A DNA stretch of 64,000 nt from Holophagales bacterium (GTDB lineage Bacteria; Acidobacteriota; Thermoanaerobaculia; Multivoradales; Multivoraceae): positions 372,001 through 436,000 of the forward strand of contig VYDI01000034.1 in NCBI GenBank assembly GCA_009843505.1, given 5' to 3'. The notes beneath the pieces were generated by a model, which worked only from the letters and a program-made list of their open reading frames with translations, was not told the DNA's origin and made no database searches. Shown in pieces: positions 52,511-61,448 of the stretch; positions within the stretch are counted from its first letter, which is position 1, and each line of letters opens with the position of its first letter. The translations under genes and the position numbers were made by a program.

Positions 52511-52874
52511 GCGACCTGGCGATCGCCAAGAGACGCGGATGACACGCGGAAACGTGATGAAACCACGACGCCTCGCGCTTGAAGGGTGGGATCACACCTT
52601 GGATTTCGGCGACACAGGCGACAGAAGATCATCATAGGAGCCGTTCTGGATCCAGAAAGCGACACAATCGTGATCCAGGACGCTTGACAACCCATGTTGA
52701 CGAGCGTCAACTGAACGCGTCCTTGACGGCCCGGAAGGCCCCGTCCACTCTGCTTGCGCCAAGGGGCAGGCGGGGCGGCGTTCGCACACTGACCTACGAC
52801 CGGCAACCCACGGATGTTCCGGTCGTCATCTACGGGTTATCGTTGCGCCCGCAACGCACAGCCAGGAGGCAACG
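52511..52874. other. Non-coding gap after the integrase with short palindromes
   Basis: A 364-base stretch with no convincing gene. It holds the perfect palindromes TTCTGGATCCAGAA (52644-52657) and GTTGAC-GAGC-GTCAAC (52696-52711) and a repeated GATCCAG. Such sites next to an integrase could be recombinase arm or core sites. The last bases carry AGGAGG, the ribosome site of the CoA-transferase gene. Confidence 0.5.
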
Positions 52875-54116
52875 ATGGCAGCACTCGACGGTCTGCGCAT
52901 TCTCGATCTGACGCAGTACGAAGCCGGTACGTCCTGTACCCAGGCCCTGGCCTGGCTCGGCGCCGACGTGGTCAAGGTGGAGCGCCCCGGCACCGGCGAT
53001 CCGGGGCGTGGTCTGGCCGGCGGACGCAGCACGGACGACTCCGAGTACTTCCTCAACTGGAACAGCAACAAGCGCAGCATCGCGATCAATCTCGCCGCGG
53101 ACGAAGGCCGCGCCCTGCTGCTGAAGCTCGCGCCCCGCTTCGACATCCTGGTCGAGAACTTCGGTCCCGGCGTGGTCGAGAAGCTGCGCCTCGACTACGA
53201 CTCGGTGCGCGAGGTCCACCCCGAAGTGATCTACGGCCGGATCAAGGGTTTCGGCAACAGCGGGCCCTACAGCGACTACAAGTGCTTCGACCCGGTGGCC
53301 CAGGCCGCGGGCGGCTCGATGTCGATCACGGGCGAGACCGACGGGCCGCCGCTTCGCCCCGGCACGACGATCGGCGACTGCGGCACCGGGGTGCTGATGG
53401 CGCTGTCGCTGTGCGCGGCTCACGCCAGCAAGCTGCGCACCGGCAAGGGTCAACTGGTCGAGATGTCGATGCAGGAAGGGGTGACCTGGTTCATGCGCAC
53501 GGCGATCGCGATGGGCGGCGACTTCGGCGAGAAGGCGGCACCGCGCAGCGGCTCCGGCCGCGGCGCCATGATGAACATGTACCCGTGCAAGCCGTTCGGC
53601 CCCAACGACTACGTCTACATGCTCGTGGTCAATGACCGGATGTGGAAGGCGCTCTGCAAGGCGATCGATCGCTGTGACCTGGCTGAGGACGAGCGCTATG
53701 CCACGCCCAGGCTGCGGCACGACAACGCCGACGAGCTGTTCAAAGCGATCGCCGAGTGGACCGGCCGCCACACCAAGCACGAAGCGATGGCGATCCTCGG
53801 CGCGGCCGGGGTGCCGGCGAGCGCGGTGCTCGACACGCTCGACCTGTTCTCGGACCCGCACCTCACAGAGCGCGGCTTCGTCCGCACGGTCGAGCACGAG
53901 ATCCGGGGGCCGGTCCGGGTCCTCGGCTCCCCGATGAATCTCAGCGACAGCCAGGTCGAGATCGAGGCGGCGCCGCTTCTGGGCCGCCACACGGACGGTG
54001 TCCTGGCCGACGAACTGAACCTCTCCCAACCCGAAATCGACCGGCTGCGCGCGGACGGTGTGCTGGGCGCAGTGCCCAGCCCCGGCGCCGACGGCCAGGA
54101 GACCGCTACGAGATGA
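52875..54116 (+). CDS. Class III (CaiB/BaiF family) CoA-transferase
   Basis: A 413-residue CoA-transferase. The N-terminal GLRILDLTQYEAGTSCTQALAWLGADVVKVERP is the family signature and D168 in TIGDCGTG fits the catalytic aspartate of formyl-CoA transferase. It moves CoA between carboxylic acids in the cytoplasm. ATG 52875 is preceded by AGGAGG with five bases spacing. Its stop overlaps the next ATG (ATGA), so it works with the 2-hydroxyacyl-CoA lyase, probably activating the hydroxy acid that the lyase cleaves (inference). Confidence 0.9.
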   Translation: MAALDGLRILDLTQYEAGTSCTQALAWLGADVVKVERPGTGDPGRGLAGGRSTDDSEYFLNWNSNKRSIAINLAADEGRALLLKLAPRFDILVENFGPGVVEKLRLDYDSVREVHPEVIYGRIKGFGNSGPYSDYKCFDPVAQAAGGSMSITGETDGPPLRPGTTIGDCGTGVLMALSLCAAHASKLRTGKGQLVEMSMQEGVTWFMRTAIAMGGDFGEKAAPRSGSGRGAMMNMYPCKPFGPNDYVYMLVVNDRMWKALCKAIDRCDLAEDERYATPRLRHDNADELFKAIAEWTGRHTKHEAMAILGAAGVPASAVLDTLDLFSDPHLTERGFVRTVEHEIRGPVRVLGSPMNLSDSQVEIEAAPLLGRHTDGVLADELNLSQPEIDRLRADGVLGAVPSPGADGQETATR

Positions 54117-55768
54117 CGACCACCACCGGCGCCGCCCTGATCGCCCAAAGCCTGAAGCAGCAGGGCGTCGACTACATGTTCGGCATCGTCGGCTTCCCCG
54201 TCTACGGGGTCGCCCACGCCGCCCAGCAGGCGGGAATCCAGTACTACGGCTTCCGCAACGAGCAGGCGGCCAGCTACGCGGCGGGGGCGGTCGGCTACCT
54301 GACCGGGCGGCCCGGGGCCTGCCTCGCCGTGTCCGGGCCGGGCATGGTGCACGGCATCGCCGGTCTCGCCAACGCGGAGAAGAACTGCTGGCCGATGGTG
54401 CTGCTAGGCGGCGCCAACGACCGTTACCAGAACGGCCAGGGTGCCTTCCAGGAGTGTCCCCAGGTCGAGGCGGCACGACCCTTCTCGAAGTACTCGGCGG
54501 AGATCGATGCCGCTCACCGGGCGCCGTTCTACGTCGAGCAGGCGGTGCGCACGTCGATCTACGGCCGGCCTGGCGCCTCCTACCTGAACCTCACCAACGA
54601 CGTCCTGACCGCCCAGGTCGACGAGGAAGACGTCGAGCAACCCCCTCGCTGCCCGGAGCCGCCGACGTCACTCGCCGATCCGAGGGACGTCGAGCGCGCC
54701 GTGGCGGTTCTGCGCGAAGCGAAGAATCCGTTGGTCATCGTGGGCAAGGGCGCGGCCTACGCCCGCGCGGAGCAGGAAGTGCGCCGCTTCGTCCAGCGCA
54801 CGAACCTCCCCGTCCTGCCGACGCCGATGGGCAAGGGCGTCGTCTCTGACGATGATCCCCACCTGATCTCGCCGGCGCGCTCCTTCGCGCTCCAGAACGC
54901 GGACGTCATCCTCCTGATCGGCGCCCGTCTCAACTGGATCCTTCACTTCGGGATGCCGCCGCGGTTCAAGAAGGGCGTCCGGGTGCTCCAGATCGACCTC
55001 AACGCGGAGGAGATCGGCACGAACGTGCCGACCGAGGTCGGCATGGTCGGCGACGCGCGAGCGGTGACCGAGCAGTTGAACCAGGCGCTCGACGCCGAGC
55101 CCTTCACGCTGTCGGCCGACAACGGGTGGCTGGGCCAACTGCGCGAGAGCGCGAGCCAGAACCAGGCGGCGGTCCAGGCGATGCTCGAGGACGACAGCGA
55201 GCCGATGGGCTACTACCGCGCCCTGCGCGAGATCGCCGACCGCCTGGAGCCGCAGGACATGCTGGTCGCCGAAGGCGCGAACACGATGGACATCTCGCGC
55301 ACCGTGCTGCCGAACATGGAGCCGCGCAAGCGGCTCGACGCCGGCACCTTCGGCACGATGGGCGTCGGCACCGGACTTGCGATCGCGGCGGCCGTGGTCC
55401 ATCCGGACCGGCGCACGATCTGCGTCCAGGGCGACTCCGCGTTCGGCTTCTCCGGCATGGAGGTCGAGGTGGCCTGCCGGTACGAAATGCCGATCACCTT
55501 CGTCGTCATCAACAACAACGGCATCGGCGGCGGCGTCAGCGAGTACATCCCGGGGAAGCCCCTGCCGACGTCCACGTACACCCTGGGCGCCCGCTACGAG
55601 CGCGTGATCGAGGCCTTTGGCGGCGTGGGCTACTGCGTCGAAAAGGTCGCCGACCTCGGGCCGACGCTCGACAAGGCCCTGGCCTCCAATCGACCGGCTC
55701 TGGTCAACGTTCTGATCGACCCGAAGGCGCAGCGCAAGCCGCAGAAGTTCGCCTGGCTCACCCGCTGA
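54113..55768 (+). CDS. 2-hydroxyacyl-CoA lyase (HACL1-like ThDP enzyme)
   Basis: A 551-residue thiamine diphosphate enzyme. The N-terminal YMFGIVGFPV, the ThDP glutamate E50 in FRNEQAASYAAG, GKGAAYARAEQ, PTPMGKGVV, GARLNWILHFGMPPRF, GTFGTMGVGTG and the Mg/ThDP motif GDSAFGFSGMEVE ... NNNG follow human HACL1 closely, including the final KFAWLTR. Oxalyl-CoA decarboxylases share the fold but match less well in the middle and at the end. The expected reaction splits a 2-hydroxyacyl-CoA into formyl-CoA and an aldehyde, as in alpha-oxidation. It is translationally coupled to the CoA-transferase. Confidence 0.85.
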   Translation: MTTTTGAALIAQSLKQQGVDYMFGIVGFPVYGVAHAAQQAGIQYYGFRNEQAASYAAGAVGYLTGRPGACLAVSGPGMVHGIAGLANAEKNCWPMVLLGGANDRYQNGQGAFQECPQVEAARPFSKYSAEIDAAHRAPFYVEQAVRTSIYGRPGASYLNLTNDVLTAQVDEEDVEQPPRCPEPPTSLADPRDVERAVAVLREAKNPLVIVGKGAAYARAEQEVRRFVQRTNLPVLPTPMGKGVVSDDDPHLISPARSFALQNADVILLIGARLNWILHFGMPPRFKKGVRVLQIDLNAEEIGTNVPTEVGMVGDARAVTEQLNQALDAEPFTLSADNGWLGQLRESASQNQAAVQAMLEDDSEPMGYYRALREIADRLEPQDMLVAEGANTMDISRTVLPNMEPRKRLDAGTFGTMGVGTGLAIAAAVVHPDRRTICVQGDSAFGFSGMEVEVACRYEMPITFVVINNNGIGGGVSEYIPGKPLPTSTYTLGARYERVIEAFGGVGYCVEKVADLGPTLDKALASNRPALVNVLIDPKAQRKPQKFAWLTR

Positions 55769-55789
55769 GGCGTGGGAAGAGAGCAGCGC

Positions 55790-56641
55790 ATGGGCATCAA
55801 GATCGGCGACGTCTCGATCACCCCGATCATCGAGATCGACTACCCGGTGCCGGCGTCCTTCCTGCTGCCGGACGCGACGCCGGAGAACCTGGCGCCCGAC
55901 CTCGACTGGCTCGAACCGCACTTCGTGACGCCGCGCGGCGAGCGGCTCAAGATGATCATCCAGGCCTTCCTGGTCGAGTCGAAGGGGCTCAAGATCGTCG
56001 TCGACACCTGCGTCGGCAACGACAAGAAGCGCGCCCTGCCGGCATGGAACGAGCTCGACGGTCCATTCCTACAGGAGATCCGCGACGCCGGCTTCCCCCG
56101 CGAGCAGGTCGACCTCGTCGTCTGCACCCACCTCCACATCGACCACGTCGGCTGGAACACGATGAAGGTCGACGGCGAGTGGGTACCCACCTTCCCCAAC
56201 GCCCGCTACGTCATGGCGCGGCCCGAGTTCGAGTACTGGAGGGATGAAGGGAAGGCCAACTGGGGCGACGTCTTCGGCGACTCCGTGGCGCCCGTGTTCG
56301 AGGCCGGCCTGGTCGACCTCGTCCCTTGCTCTCACCAGATCAACCCCGAACTCCAGTTCTTCCCCACCCCCGGCCACACACCGGGTCACTGCAGCATCGC
56401 CGTCTCCTCCGGCAGCGAGGAAGGCGTGATCTCCGGGGACGTGATGCACCACCCCTGCCAGTGCGCGCACCCGGAATGGTGCTCCATTGCCGACATCGAC
56501 CGTGACGCCGCGGTCGCGGCCCGGCGCAGCTTCTGCGAGCGCTTCAGCGACACCGGCATCACCGTCGTCGGGACCCACTGGGCGTCGCCGACCGCGGTGC
56601 GGATCACCGCCCACGGTGACGTCTGGAGGACTGCCGTTTGA
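55790..56641 (+). CDS. Metallo-beta-lactamase-fold hydrolase
   Basis: A 283-residue hydrolase. The zinc motif is H114-x-H116-x-D118-H119 in CTHLHIDHVGW; further ligands are in PTPGHTPGHCS, SGDVMHH and GTHWASP. It resembles the quorum-quenching lactonase/esterase branch but the substrate is unknown. ATG 55790 is used; GTG 55772 is an alternative upstream start. It follows the lyase by 21 bases on the same strand, which suggests a shared operon and perhaps hydrolysis of a CoA or lactone product. Confidence 0.87.
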   Translation: MGIKIGDVSITPIIEIDYPVPASFLLPDATPENLAPDLDWLEPHFVTPRGERLKMIIQAFLVESKGLKIVVDTCVGNDKKRALPAWNELDGPFLQEIRDAGFPREQVDLVVCTHLHIDHVGWNTMKVDGEWVPTFPNARYVMARPEFEYWRDEGKANWGDVFGDSVAPVFEAGLVDLVPCSHQINPELQFFPTPGHTPGHCSIAVSSGSEEGVISGDVMHHPCQCAHPEWCSIADIDRDAAVAARRSFCERFSDTGITVVGTHWASPTAVRITAHGDVWRTAV

Positions 56642-56673
56642 GGGAGGGGCGTCCGGTACACTCCCCGCCCGTC

Positions 56674-57153
56674 ATGAGTGGCGCCCGCAAGCTCACGGCC
56701 CTGACTGTCGCCCTCGCGACGGTGACGCTCGCATCCTGCGCTGCCGAGGACGCCGGACCGCCGTTCCGCGAGGTCGCCGGCACGAGGCTGTTGATGGCGT
56801 CGGTCATGGAACCGGCCGCCGACCACCTCTGGGCCTCGGTCGGCTGGATCATCAGCGCCGAGGGCGAAGAGAAAATCCAGCCTCGGACGGACGAGGAGTG
56901 GTTCCTCGTTCGCAACGCCGCGGTCACGGTCGCGGAGTCGGGCAACCTCCTGATGATGGACCGGCGCAAGATGGACGACGAGGACTGGATCGCCTGGTGC
57001 CGGGACCTGATCGACGCTGGCGACGCCGCGATGCAAGCGGCCGACGCGCGCGACGTCCAGGGCGTTTTCGACACTGGCGAGCAGGTCTACTTCGCCTGCG
57101 CCGGGTGTCACGCACAGTACTGGGCCAACGACCCGAACCAGTTCCGGCAGTAG
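56674..57153 (+). CDS. Small cytochrome c-like lipoprotein
   Basis: A 159-residue lipoprotein (lipobox LASC, cysteine about 22) with one haem motif near the C-terminus, CAGCHAQYW. The N-terminal half is helical (LWASVGWIISAEGEEKI), as in cytochrome c'-like four-helix proteins with the CxxCH near the end. It probably carries electrons in the periplasm. It lies 11 bases before the PepSY membrane protein, so the two may act together in a membrane redox step. Confidence 0.78.
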   Translation: MSGARKLTALTVALATVTLASCAAEDAGPPFREVAGTRLLMASVMEPAADHLWASVGWIISAEGEEKIQPRTDEEWFLVRNAAVTVAESGNLLMMDRRKMDDEDWIAWCRDLIDAGDAAMQAADARDVQGVFDTGEQVYFACAGCHAQYWANDPNQFRQ

Positions 57154-57164
57154 GCCCGACCGCG

Positions 57165-58715
57165 TTGCGGCGCGCCCTCACACTGCTCCACCGCTGGCTT
57201 GGCATCGCCGGCAACCTGCTGTTCGTGATCTGGTTCGCCTCGGCGCTGGTCATGATGTACGCGCGGATGCCGGCGCTCGATCCCGGCGAACGCCTGAACC
57301 GGCTGCCGCCTCTCGATCTCGACGCCGTGCAGGTCGGCCCGGCACAGGCAGTGGCCGCGGCGCGTCTGGACGCCGAGGGTCTCTCCGCGGTCCAGGTCCG
57401 GCTCGGTATGGCCGGCGAGCGGCCGGTCTACCGGCTCCGCACGGCGCGCGGCTGGACTGCCGTATACGCGGACTCGGGCAGCCCGCTGCTCCAGGTGTCC
57501 GAAGGGCAGGCGCTCGAGATCGCTTCTTCCTGGGTCTCCGGGAACGACCCGTCAGCGCCGCCGGCGGCAGCCACCCTCACGTACGACGCGTACCTGACCC
57601 GTCCCGACCAGTGGTCCCTGCAGATACGGGCTCTGCTGCCGCTACACCGTGTCCGCGCGGGCAACGACGTGCTCTACGTCTCGGACCGCACCGCCGAAGT
57701 GGTCATGGCCACGACGCCCGGATCCCGCTTCTGGGGCACCGCGGGCGCCGTCTTCCACTGGCTCTACTTCACTCCCCTCAGGACCCACAGCGCGTTCTGG
57801 TACCAGTTGATCGTCTGGACGGCGAGCCTGGGCTGCGCGCTGACCCTTTCCGGCCTCGCGATAGGCCTCCTGCGGATCAGGCGGAAGCGCTCACCGTACC
57901 GGGGCATGCTGCGCTGGCACCACTACAGCGGACTGGCGTTCGGCGCCACCGCCTTCACCTGGGTGCTGAGCGGCGCCCTGTCGATGGACCCTTTCGGCTG
58001 GCAGGCCGGGAGGACGACGAGTCCCGCTCAGCAGGCCGCCGTGGCCGGTGGAGCGGTTCCACTTCACCGCCTCGAGACGCACTCGATCCGCGCCGCGGCC
58101 GGGTCGATCTCGGAATCGTTCCCGCCTCGCGAGCTCGACCTGCTCCAGTTCGCCGGCGAACCTCTCGTCGTGGCGTACCGGCCTCCCGGCGACGAGCGTT
58201 CCTATGGGGACTCCTACGCGAGCGGTCCCCTCGCCTTCCTCTCGGCCGTTCAGCCCTTCGAGAAGCGCCTCGTCTCACTCGAAGACGGCACTCCGCGGCG
58301 GTTCGACCAGCCTGAGCTGCTGGCGGCCGCGGCGGCCGCAGTCCCCGAGTCGAACGTCATCGACGCGACCGCTCTCCAGGAGTATGACGCCTACTACGAC
58401 GATCGCAGGCACCGCCTCCTGCCTCTGCCGGTCCTGCGGGTTCGCTTCGACGATCCGGACCGGACATGGCTCTACCTCGACCCGGCGCTGGGTCGCATCG
58501 TCCACCGCGAACAGCGCCGGAGCCGGCTCGACCGCTGGCTCTACAAGGGCCTGCACCGGCTCGACTTCCCGGGCTTCTACCACCGGCGTCCCCTTTGGGA
58601 CATCGTCGTGGTCGTCCTGCTGCTGGGCGGGCTGTTCTCCTCCGCCTCTTCACTCGTCCCGGCGGCCAAACGCCTCAGGCGGCACGCGGCGCGCCTGAGG
58701 CGTCAGGAGAACTAG
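57165..58715 (+). CDS. PepSY-associated membrane protein
   Basis: About 516 residues with four or so membrane helices: LLHRWLGIAGNLLFVIWFAS at the start, FWYQLIVWTASLGCALTLSGLAIGLL, HHYSGLAFGATAFTWVLSG in the middle and LWDIVVVVLLLGGLFSS near the end. This is the PepSY-TM layout of siderophore- and iron-reductase-like proteins; the histidines in HRW, HHYSG and the late GLHRLDFPGFYHR could bind haem b. The start is a TTG at 57165 without a good ribosome site. With the cytochrome c upstream it may form a small transmembrane electron carrier. Confidence 0.78.
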   Translation: MRRALTLLHRWLGIAGNLLFVIWFASALVMMYARMPALDPGERLNRLPPLDLDAVQVGPAQAVAAARLDAEGLSAVQVRLGMAGERPVYRLRTARGWTAVYADSGSPLLQVSEGQALEIASSWVSGNDPSAPPAAATLTYDAYLTRPDQWSLQIRALLPLHRVRAGNDVLYVSDRTAEVVMATTPGSRFWGTAGAVFHWLYFTPLRTHSAFWYQLIVWTASLGCALTLSGLAIGLLRIRRKRSPYRGMLRWHHYSGLAFGATAFTWVLSGALSMDPFGWQAGRTTSPAQQAAVAGGAVPLHRLETHSIRAAAGSISESFPPRELDLLQFAGEPLVVAYRPPGDERSYGDSYASGPLAFLSAVQPFEKRLVSLEDGTPRRFDQPELLAAAAAAVPESNVIDATALQEYDAYYDDRRHRLLPLPVLRVRFDDPDRTWLYLDPALGRIVHREQRRSRLDRWLYKGLHRLDFPGFYHRRPLWDIVVVVLLLGGLFSSASSLVPAAKRLRRHAARLRRQEN

Positions 58716-58796
58716 GAGCCAGGACGCCAAGCGGCCCACCGCGGCTCCTCGTCGGAGCCAACGGTGAGCACGCGTGGACGCTCGGCCTGGTGTGAC

Positions 58797-59237
58797 CTAC
58801 CGAGGCGGCTCGGTCGGGTCGCGGCCGTCGCGCGGCGCGCCGGTGCCCGAGGAACCCATGAAGATCTTGCTGCCGTCCTCGAAGGTCACGTCACGGCCGT
58901 TCGCGCGCCGTGAGCGGTCCTTGCTCTGGTAGCCATCAACGATGATGACCGTCCCGGCAGTCAGGTCATCCCGGGAGAGGCCGCGGCGCAGGAGGGTGTT
59001 CGGCGTGCCGCCCTCGACCATCCAGACGTGCTTCGTGCCGTCTTCCTCGGTGTGCTCCATGTGAATCCAGGTGTGCGGATTGACCCACTCGACCTTGACG
59101 ACCGGGCCCTTCAGCAGCAGCGGACGGTTGGGATCGAACTCGGCGCCGAACGCATGGTGCGCCGCCAGGGGCACTGCCACCGCGATTGCAGCGACGACGA
59201 GGCTGATCCCCGTGATGATCATGGCTCGCTTACTCAT
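58797..59237 (-). CDS. Exported DUF6152 protein
   Basis: A 146-residue protein with a signal peptide ending at about residue 26 (PLAAHHAFGAEFD). HH next to the cleavage site and GPVVKVEWVNPHTWIHME are the DUF6152 signature; the rest is a small beta domain. Function is unknown; it is typically found beside the secreted IPRT-S-GRPDF proteins, as here. A family-wide guess would be metal or cofactor binding through the conserved histidines. Confidence 0.8.
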   Translation of the reverse strand: MSKRAMIITGISLVVAAIAVAVPLAAHHAFGAEFDPNRPLLLKGPVVKVEWVNPHTWIHMEHTEEDGTKHVWMVEGGTPNTLLRRGLSRDDLTAGTVIIVDGYQSKDRSRRANGRDVTFEDGSKIFMGSSGTGAPRDGRDPTEPPR

Positions 59238-59305
59238 GGGTGTCTCTCACTCCTCGGTTGTGGTGTAAGTGGGGTGAAGCCGACTCTAGCAGGATCGGCT
59301 GCTGG

Positions 59306-60388
59306 TCATTCTCCGGATTCTGACGCGCCTGCCGCCGCCACGGCGTCCTCCTCCAGCAGGCGCGCCCCGCGCATGATGTTGCCAAGGGCGTAGTTGCCCT
59401 CGTGGCAGGCGTACTCGTAGAGCAGTGCGTCCGTGCGCGGCCAGACATACTCGCCGCTCCACGACTCAGTCCAGGTGTTCGGGTCCTCGACCGTGAACCG
59501 GTACAGGAGACTGTCCCTGTCGTTCACCGAGAACCGCTCCACCGTGCGCATGTCCCGCGTACCACCGCGGAGACCCGTTCGGTCACCGAAGTTCGTCGTC
59601 TCGACGACCAGAGTGTCCTCCTCCCACCAGCCGATCGAGTCGCCAAGCCAGCGACGCTCCCCGGCCGGCGAGTGCTCACCGCCGATCCGGACGATGCGTG
59701 CGTCATGAACCATCTCGACCAGGATCATCACGTGGTCCTCGGTCTGGACGATGCGCTTCACGTTGTTGTAGAGCGCCGGCAGCATCGGCGGCCCGGCGGT
59801 CGAACTGAAGCCCAGCAGGCAACGCTCCGCCAGCGGTCGCAGTTCCGGATCGTCGTACGGTCCGACGCCACCGCGTTCGAGCCACCAGGCCTCGCCCGTG
59901 TTGGCGCGCCAGAAACCGCGCCGGGAAGCGGAGCGCTCCCTGGCGGCTTCGGTCAACGCCGGGTGGCGGCCGTTCTTCGGATGGGTGATGATCGAGGTCC
60001 GGAACTTGCCGTCGATCTCGAAGACATCGGTGCCGTTGTCGATCCAGAACGAGTTGTAGCCGCCAACGTTGCCCGCGGCGCCCGGCGAGCCGTCGCCGCC
60101 GTCCGGCGGCGCCTCGCGGTCCGGATCACTGTCCCGCGAGCTCGCGGCCCGCAAGAGCGCGGCCTGCCGCACCCTCTTCTCCGCTTCTTCCCTGGTCAGG
60201 AAGAGGTTGTCACCGAACGCCGAGGGCCGTGCCAACGGCGTCAACGTGGCGACATCGTAGTGCCCGGTGAAGTCGGGCCGACCCGAGGCCGTGCGCGGGA
60301 TGTCCTCGTCGCCGGCCGCCAGCGCGGGCACGACGAATCCGACCAGCGCAGCCAGGGTTACAACAACCTTGAGTCCGGATGCGCGCAT
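59306..60388 (-). CDS. Secreted protein of the IPRTxSGRPDF family
   Basis: A 360-residue exported protein (signal residues about 1-25). The mature start DIPRTASGRPDFTGHYDVATLTPL, then YNSFWIDNGTDVFEIDGKFRTSIITHPKNGRHP, GDSIGWWEEDTLVVETTNF and the end DALLYEYACHEGNYALGNIMRGAR are shared with the gene at 61449-62474. No enzymatic motif is recognised. Such genes occur in many copies in environmental bacteria next to DUF6152 and quinoproteins; the role is unknown. Confidence 0.75.
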   Translation of the reverse strand: MRASGLKVVVTLAALVGFVVPALAAGDEDIPRTASGRPDFTGHYDVATLTPLARPSAFGDNLFLTREEAEKRVRQAALLRAASSRDSDPDREAPPDGGDGSPGAAGNVGGYNSFWIDNGTDVFEIDGKFRTSIITHPKNGRHPALTEAARERSASRRGFWRANTGEAWWLERGGVGPYDDPELRPLAERCLLGFSSTAGPPMLPALYNNVKRIVQTEDHVMILVEMVHDARIVRIGGEHSPAGERRWLGDSIGWWEEDTLVVETTNFGDRTGLRGGTRDMRTVERFSVNDRDSLLYRFTVEDPNTWTESWSGEYVWPRTDALLYEYACHEGNYALGNIMRGARLLEEDAVAAAGASESGE

Positions 60389-60407
60389 GCTCTCTCCCTT
60401 ACTCTCC

Positions 60408-61334
60408 CTAGTCGACCAGCCTCATCCGCGGCAGCGGGGTCCGCCGGTACTCGCCGTACATCAGCTCTTCCACGAACTCGACGCAGCGGAAGTCCATCAG
60501 CCGGGCGTTCGGCTCCATCCGCCGGTAGAGCGGCATCTCGATCGTCCACGGCTCGGTGTACGTCTGCGGGTCCGTCAGAGTGGCCTCGTAGTGGATGTGG
60601 TTGGGGCCGGACAGCGTGTACCGTTCGACCACCGTCAACTGGTTGCTGTAGTGGTTGCCCGAGCGGTCGAGCCAACCGCCGCAGCCCGGCATGTCTTCCG
60701 GGCGCTCGGCACAGTCCTTGGCCAGCAGGCCGTTGACCTCGACGACCAGTGTGTCCCCGTCCCAGCGGCCGTACGACATGCCCATCCAGCTGTCGATCTG
60801 CGCCGGCTTCGGATCCTCCAGGTAGACGTCCCGGACCGCGCCAGCGTACTGGTAGGCGATGAAGATCGCGTTCTCGCTGTGGAAGATCTGGAAGGGCTGC
60901 GGCATGTAGGTCGCCCGCGGCACGCCCGGCAGGTAGCAGAAGACCTCCTGATCCCGCGTGGACCAGCTCGCCATGTTCTCCATCTTCAGCGCCTGGGCCG
61001 CGTCCGTGTACGGGATCTTCCCGCCGCCCTTGATCACGCCCATGCCCGGCGGCACCGAACCGACCGCGCCGAAGTTGAGAACCTCGGCCGCGGGCAGCGG
61101 ACCGTGCGGACCCTCGCGCAACTGCATGGCGGCGCGCGCCATGTGCAACTCGAGGTCGTAGTTCGCCTCGTTCAGGGCCTGCCAGATGCCGTTCAGGTCC
61201 GGCTTGCCGTCGGACAGCCGGTTCGGCTCAAAGTCCTGGGCCGCAAGCGGCGCCACCGTCAGTACGAGAACCGCGGCCACGGCCACGGCAGTTCGAGAAG
61301 ACACGCTAGTTCCGAGTTTCATGACGTTGGCCAT
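60408..61334 (-). CDS. Secreted protein, divergent relative of the IPRTxSGRPDF family
   Basis: A 308-residue exported protein (signal segment SSRTAVAVAAVLVLTVAPLAAQ). The mature part begins RLSDGKPDLNGIWQALNEANYDLE, which parallels the S-GRPDF-G start of the neighbours, and shares SYGRWDGDTLVVEVNGL with them. The C-terminal FRCVEFVEELMYGEYRR differs. No known family beyond this group. ATG 61334 is used; ATG 61322 is equally placed for the signal peptide. Confidence 0.7.
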   Translation of the reverse strand: MANVMKLGTSVSSRTAVAVAAVLVLTVAPLAAQDFEPNRLSDGKPDLNGIWQALNEANYDLELHMARAAMQLREGPHGPLPAAEVLNFGAVGSVPPGMGVIKGGGKIPYTDAAQALKMENMASWSTRDQEVFCYLPGVPRATYMPQPFQIFHSENAIFIAYQYAGAVRDVYLEDPKPAQIDSWMGMSYGRWDGDTLVVEVNGLLAKDCAERPEDMPGCGGWLDRSGNHYSNQLTVVERYTLSGPNHIHYEATLTDPQTYTEPWTIEMPLYRRMEPNARLMDFRCVEFVEELMYGEYRRTPLPRMRLVD

Positions 61335-61448
61335 ACTCCTCTTCGGCAGAACGCCGGGTTGTCCAGGCAAGAATGCGCGAACCCTGTCACCTTAGGCGCA
61401 TGGGGTCAACCCCGACCCAGGCGTCGAACGAAGGCGCGCCGCGGATCG

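Noticed and set aside
51497..52874. Prophage
   Set aside because: Only an integrase is present; no capsid, tail, terminase or lysis genes are found on either side.
54113..55768. Oxalate degradation pair (frc-oxc) for the CoA-transferase and ThDP enzyme
   Set aside because: The middle and C-terminal segments match 2-hydroxyacyl-CoA lyase more closely; oxalyl-CoA decarboxylase remains a second choice, not the call.
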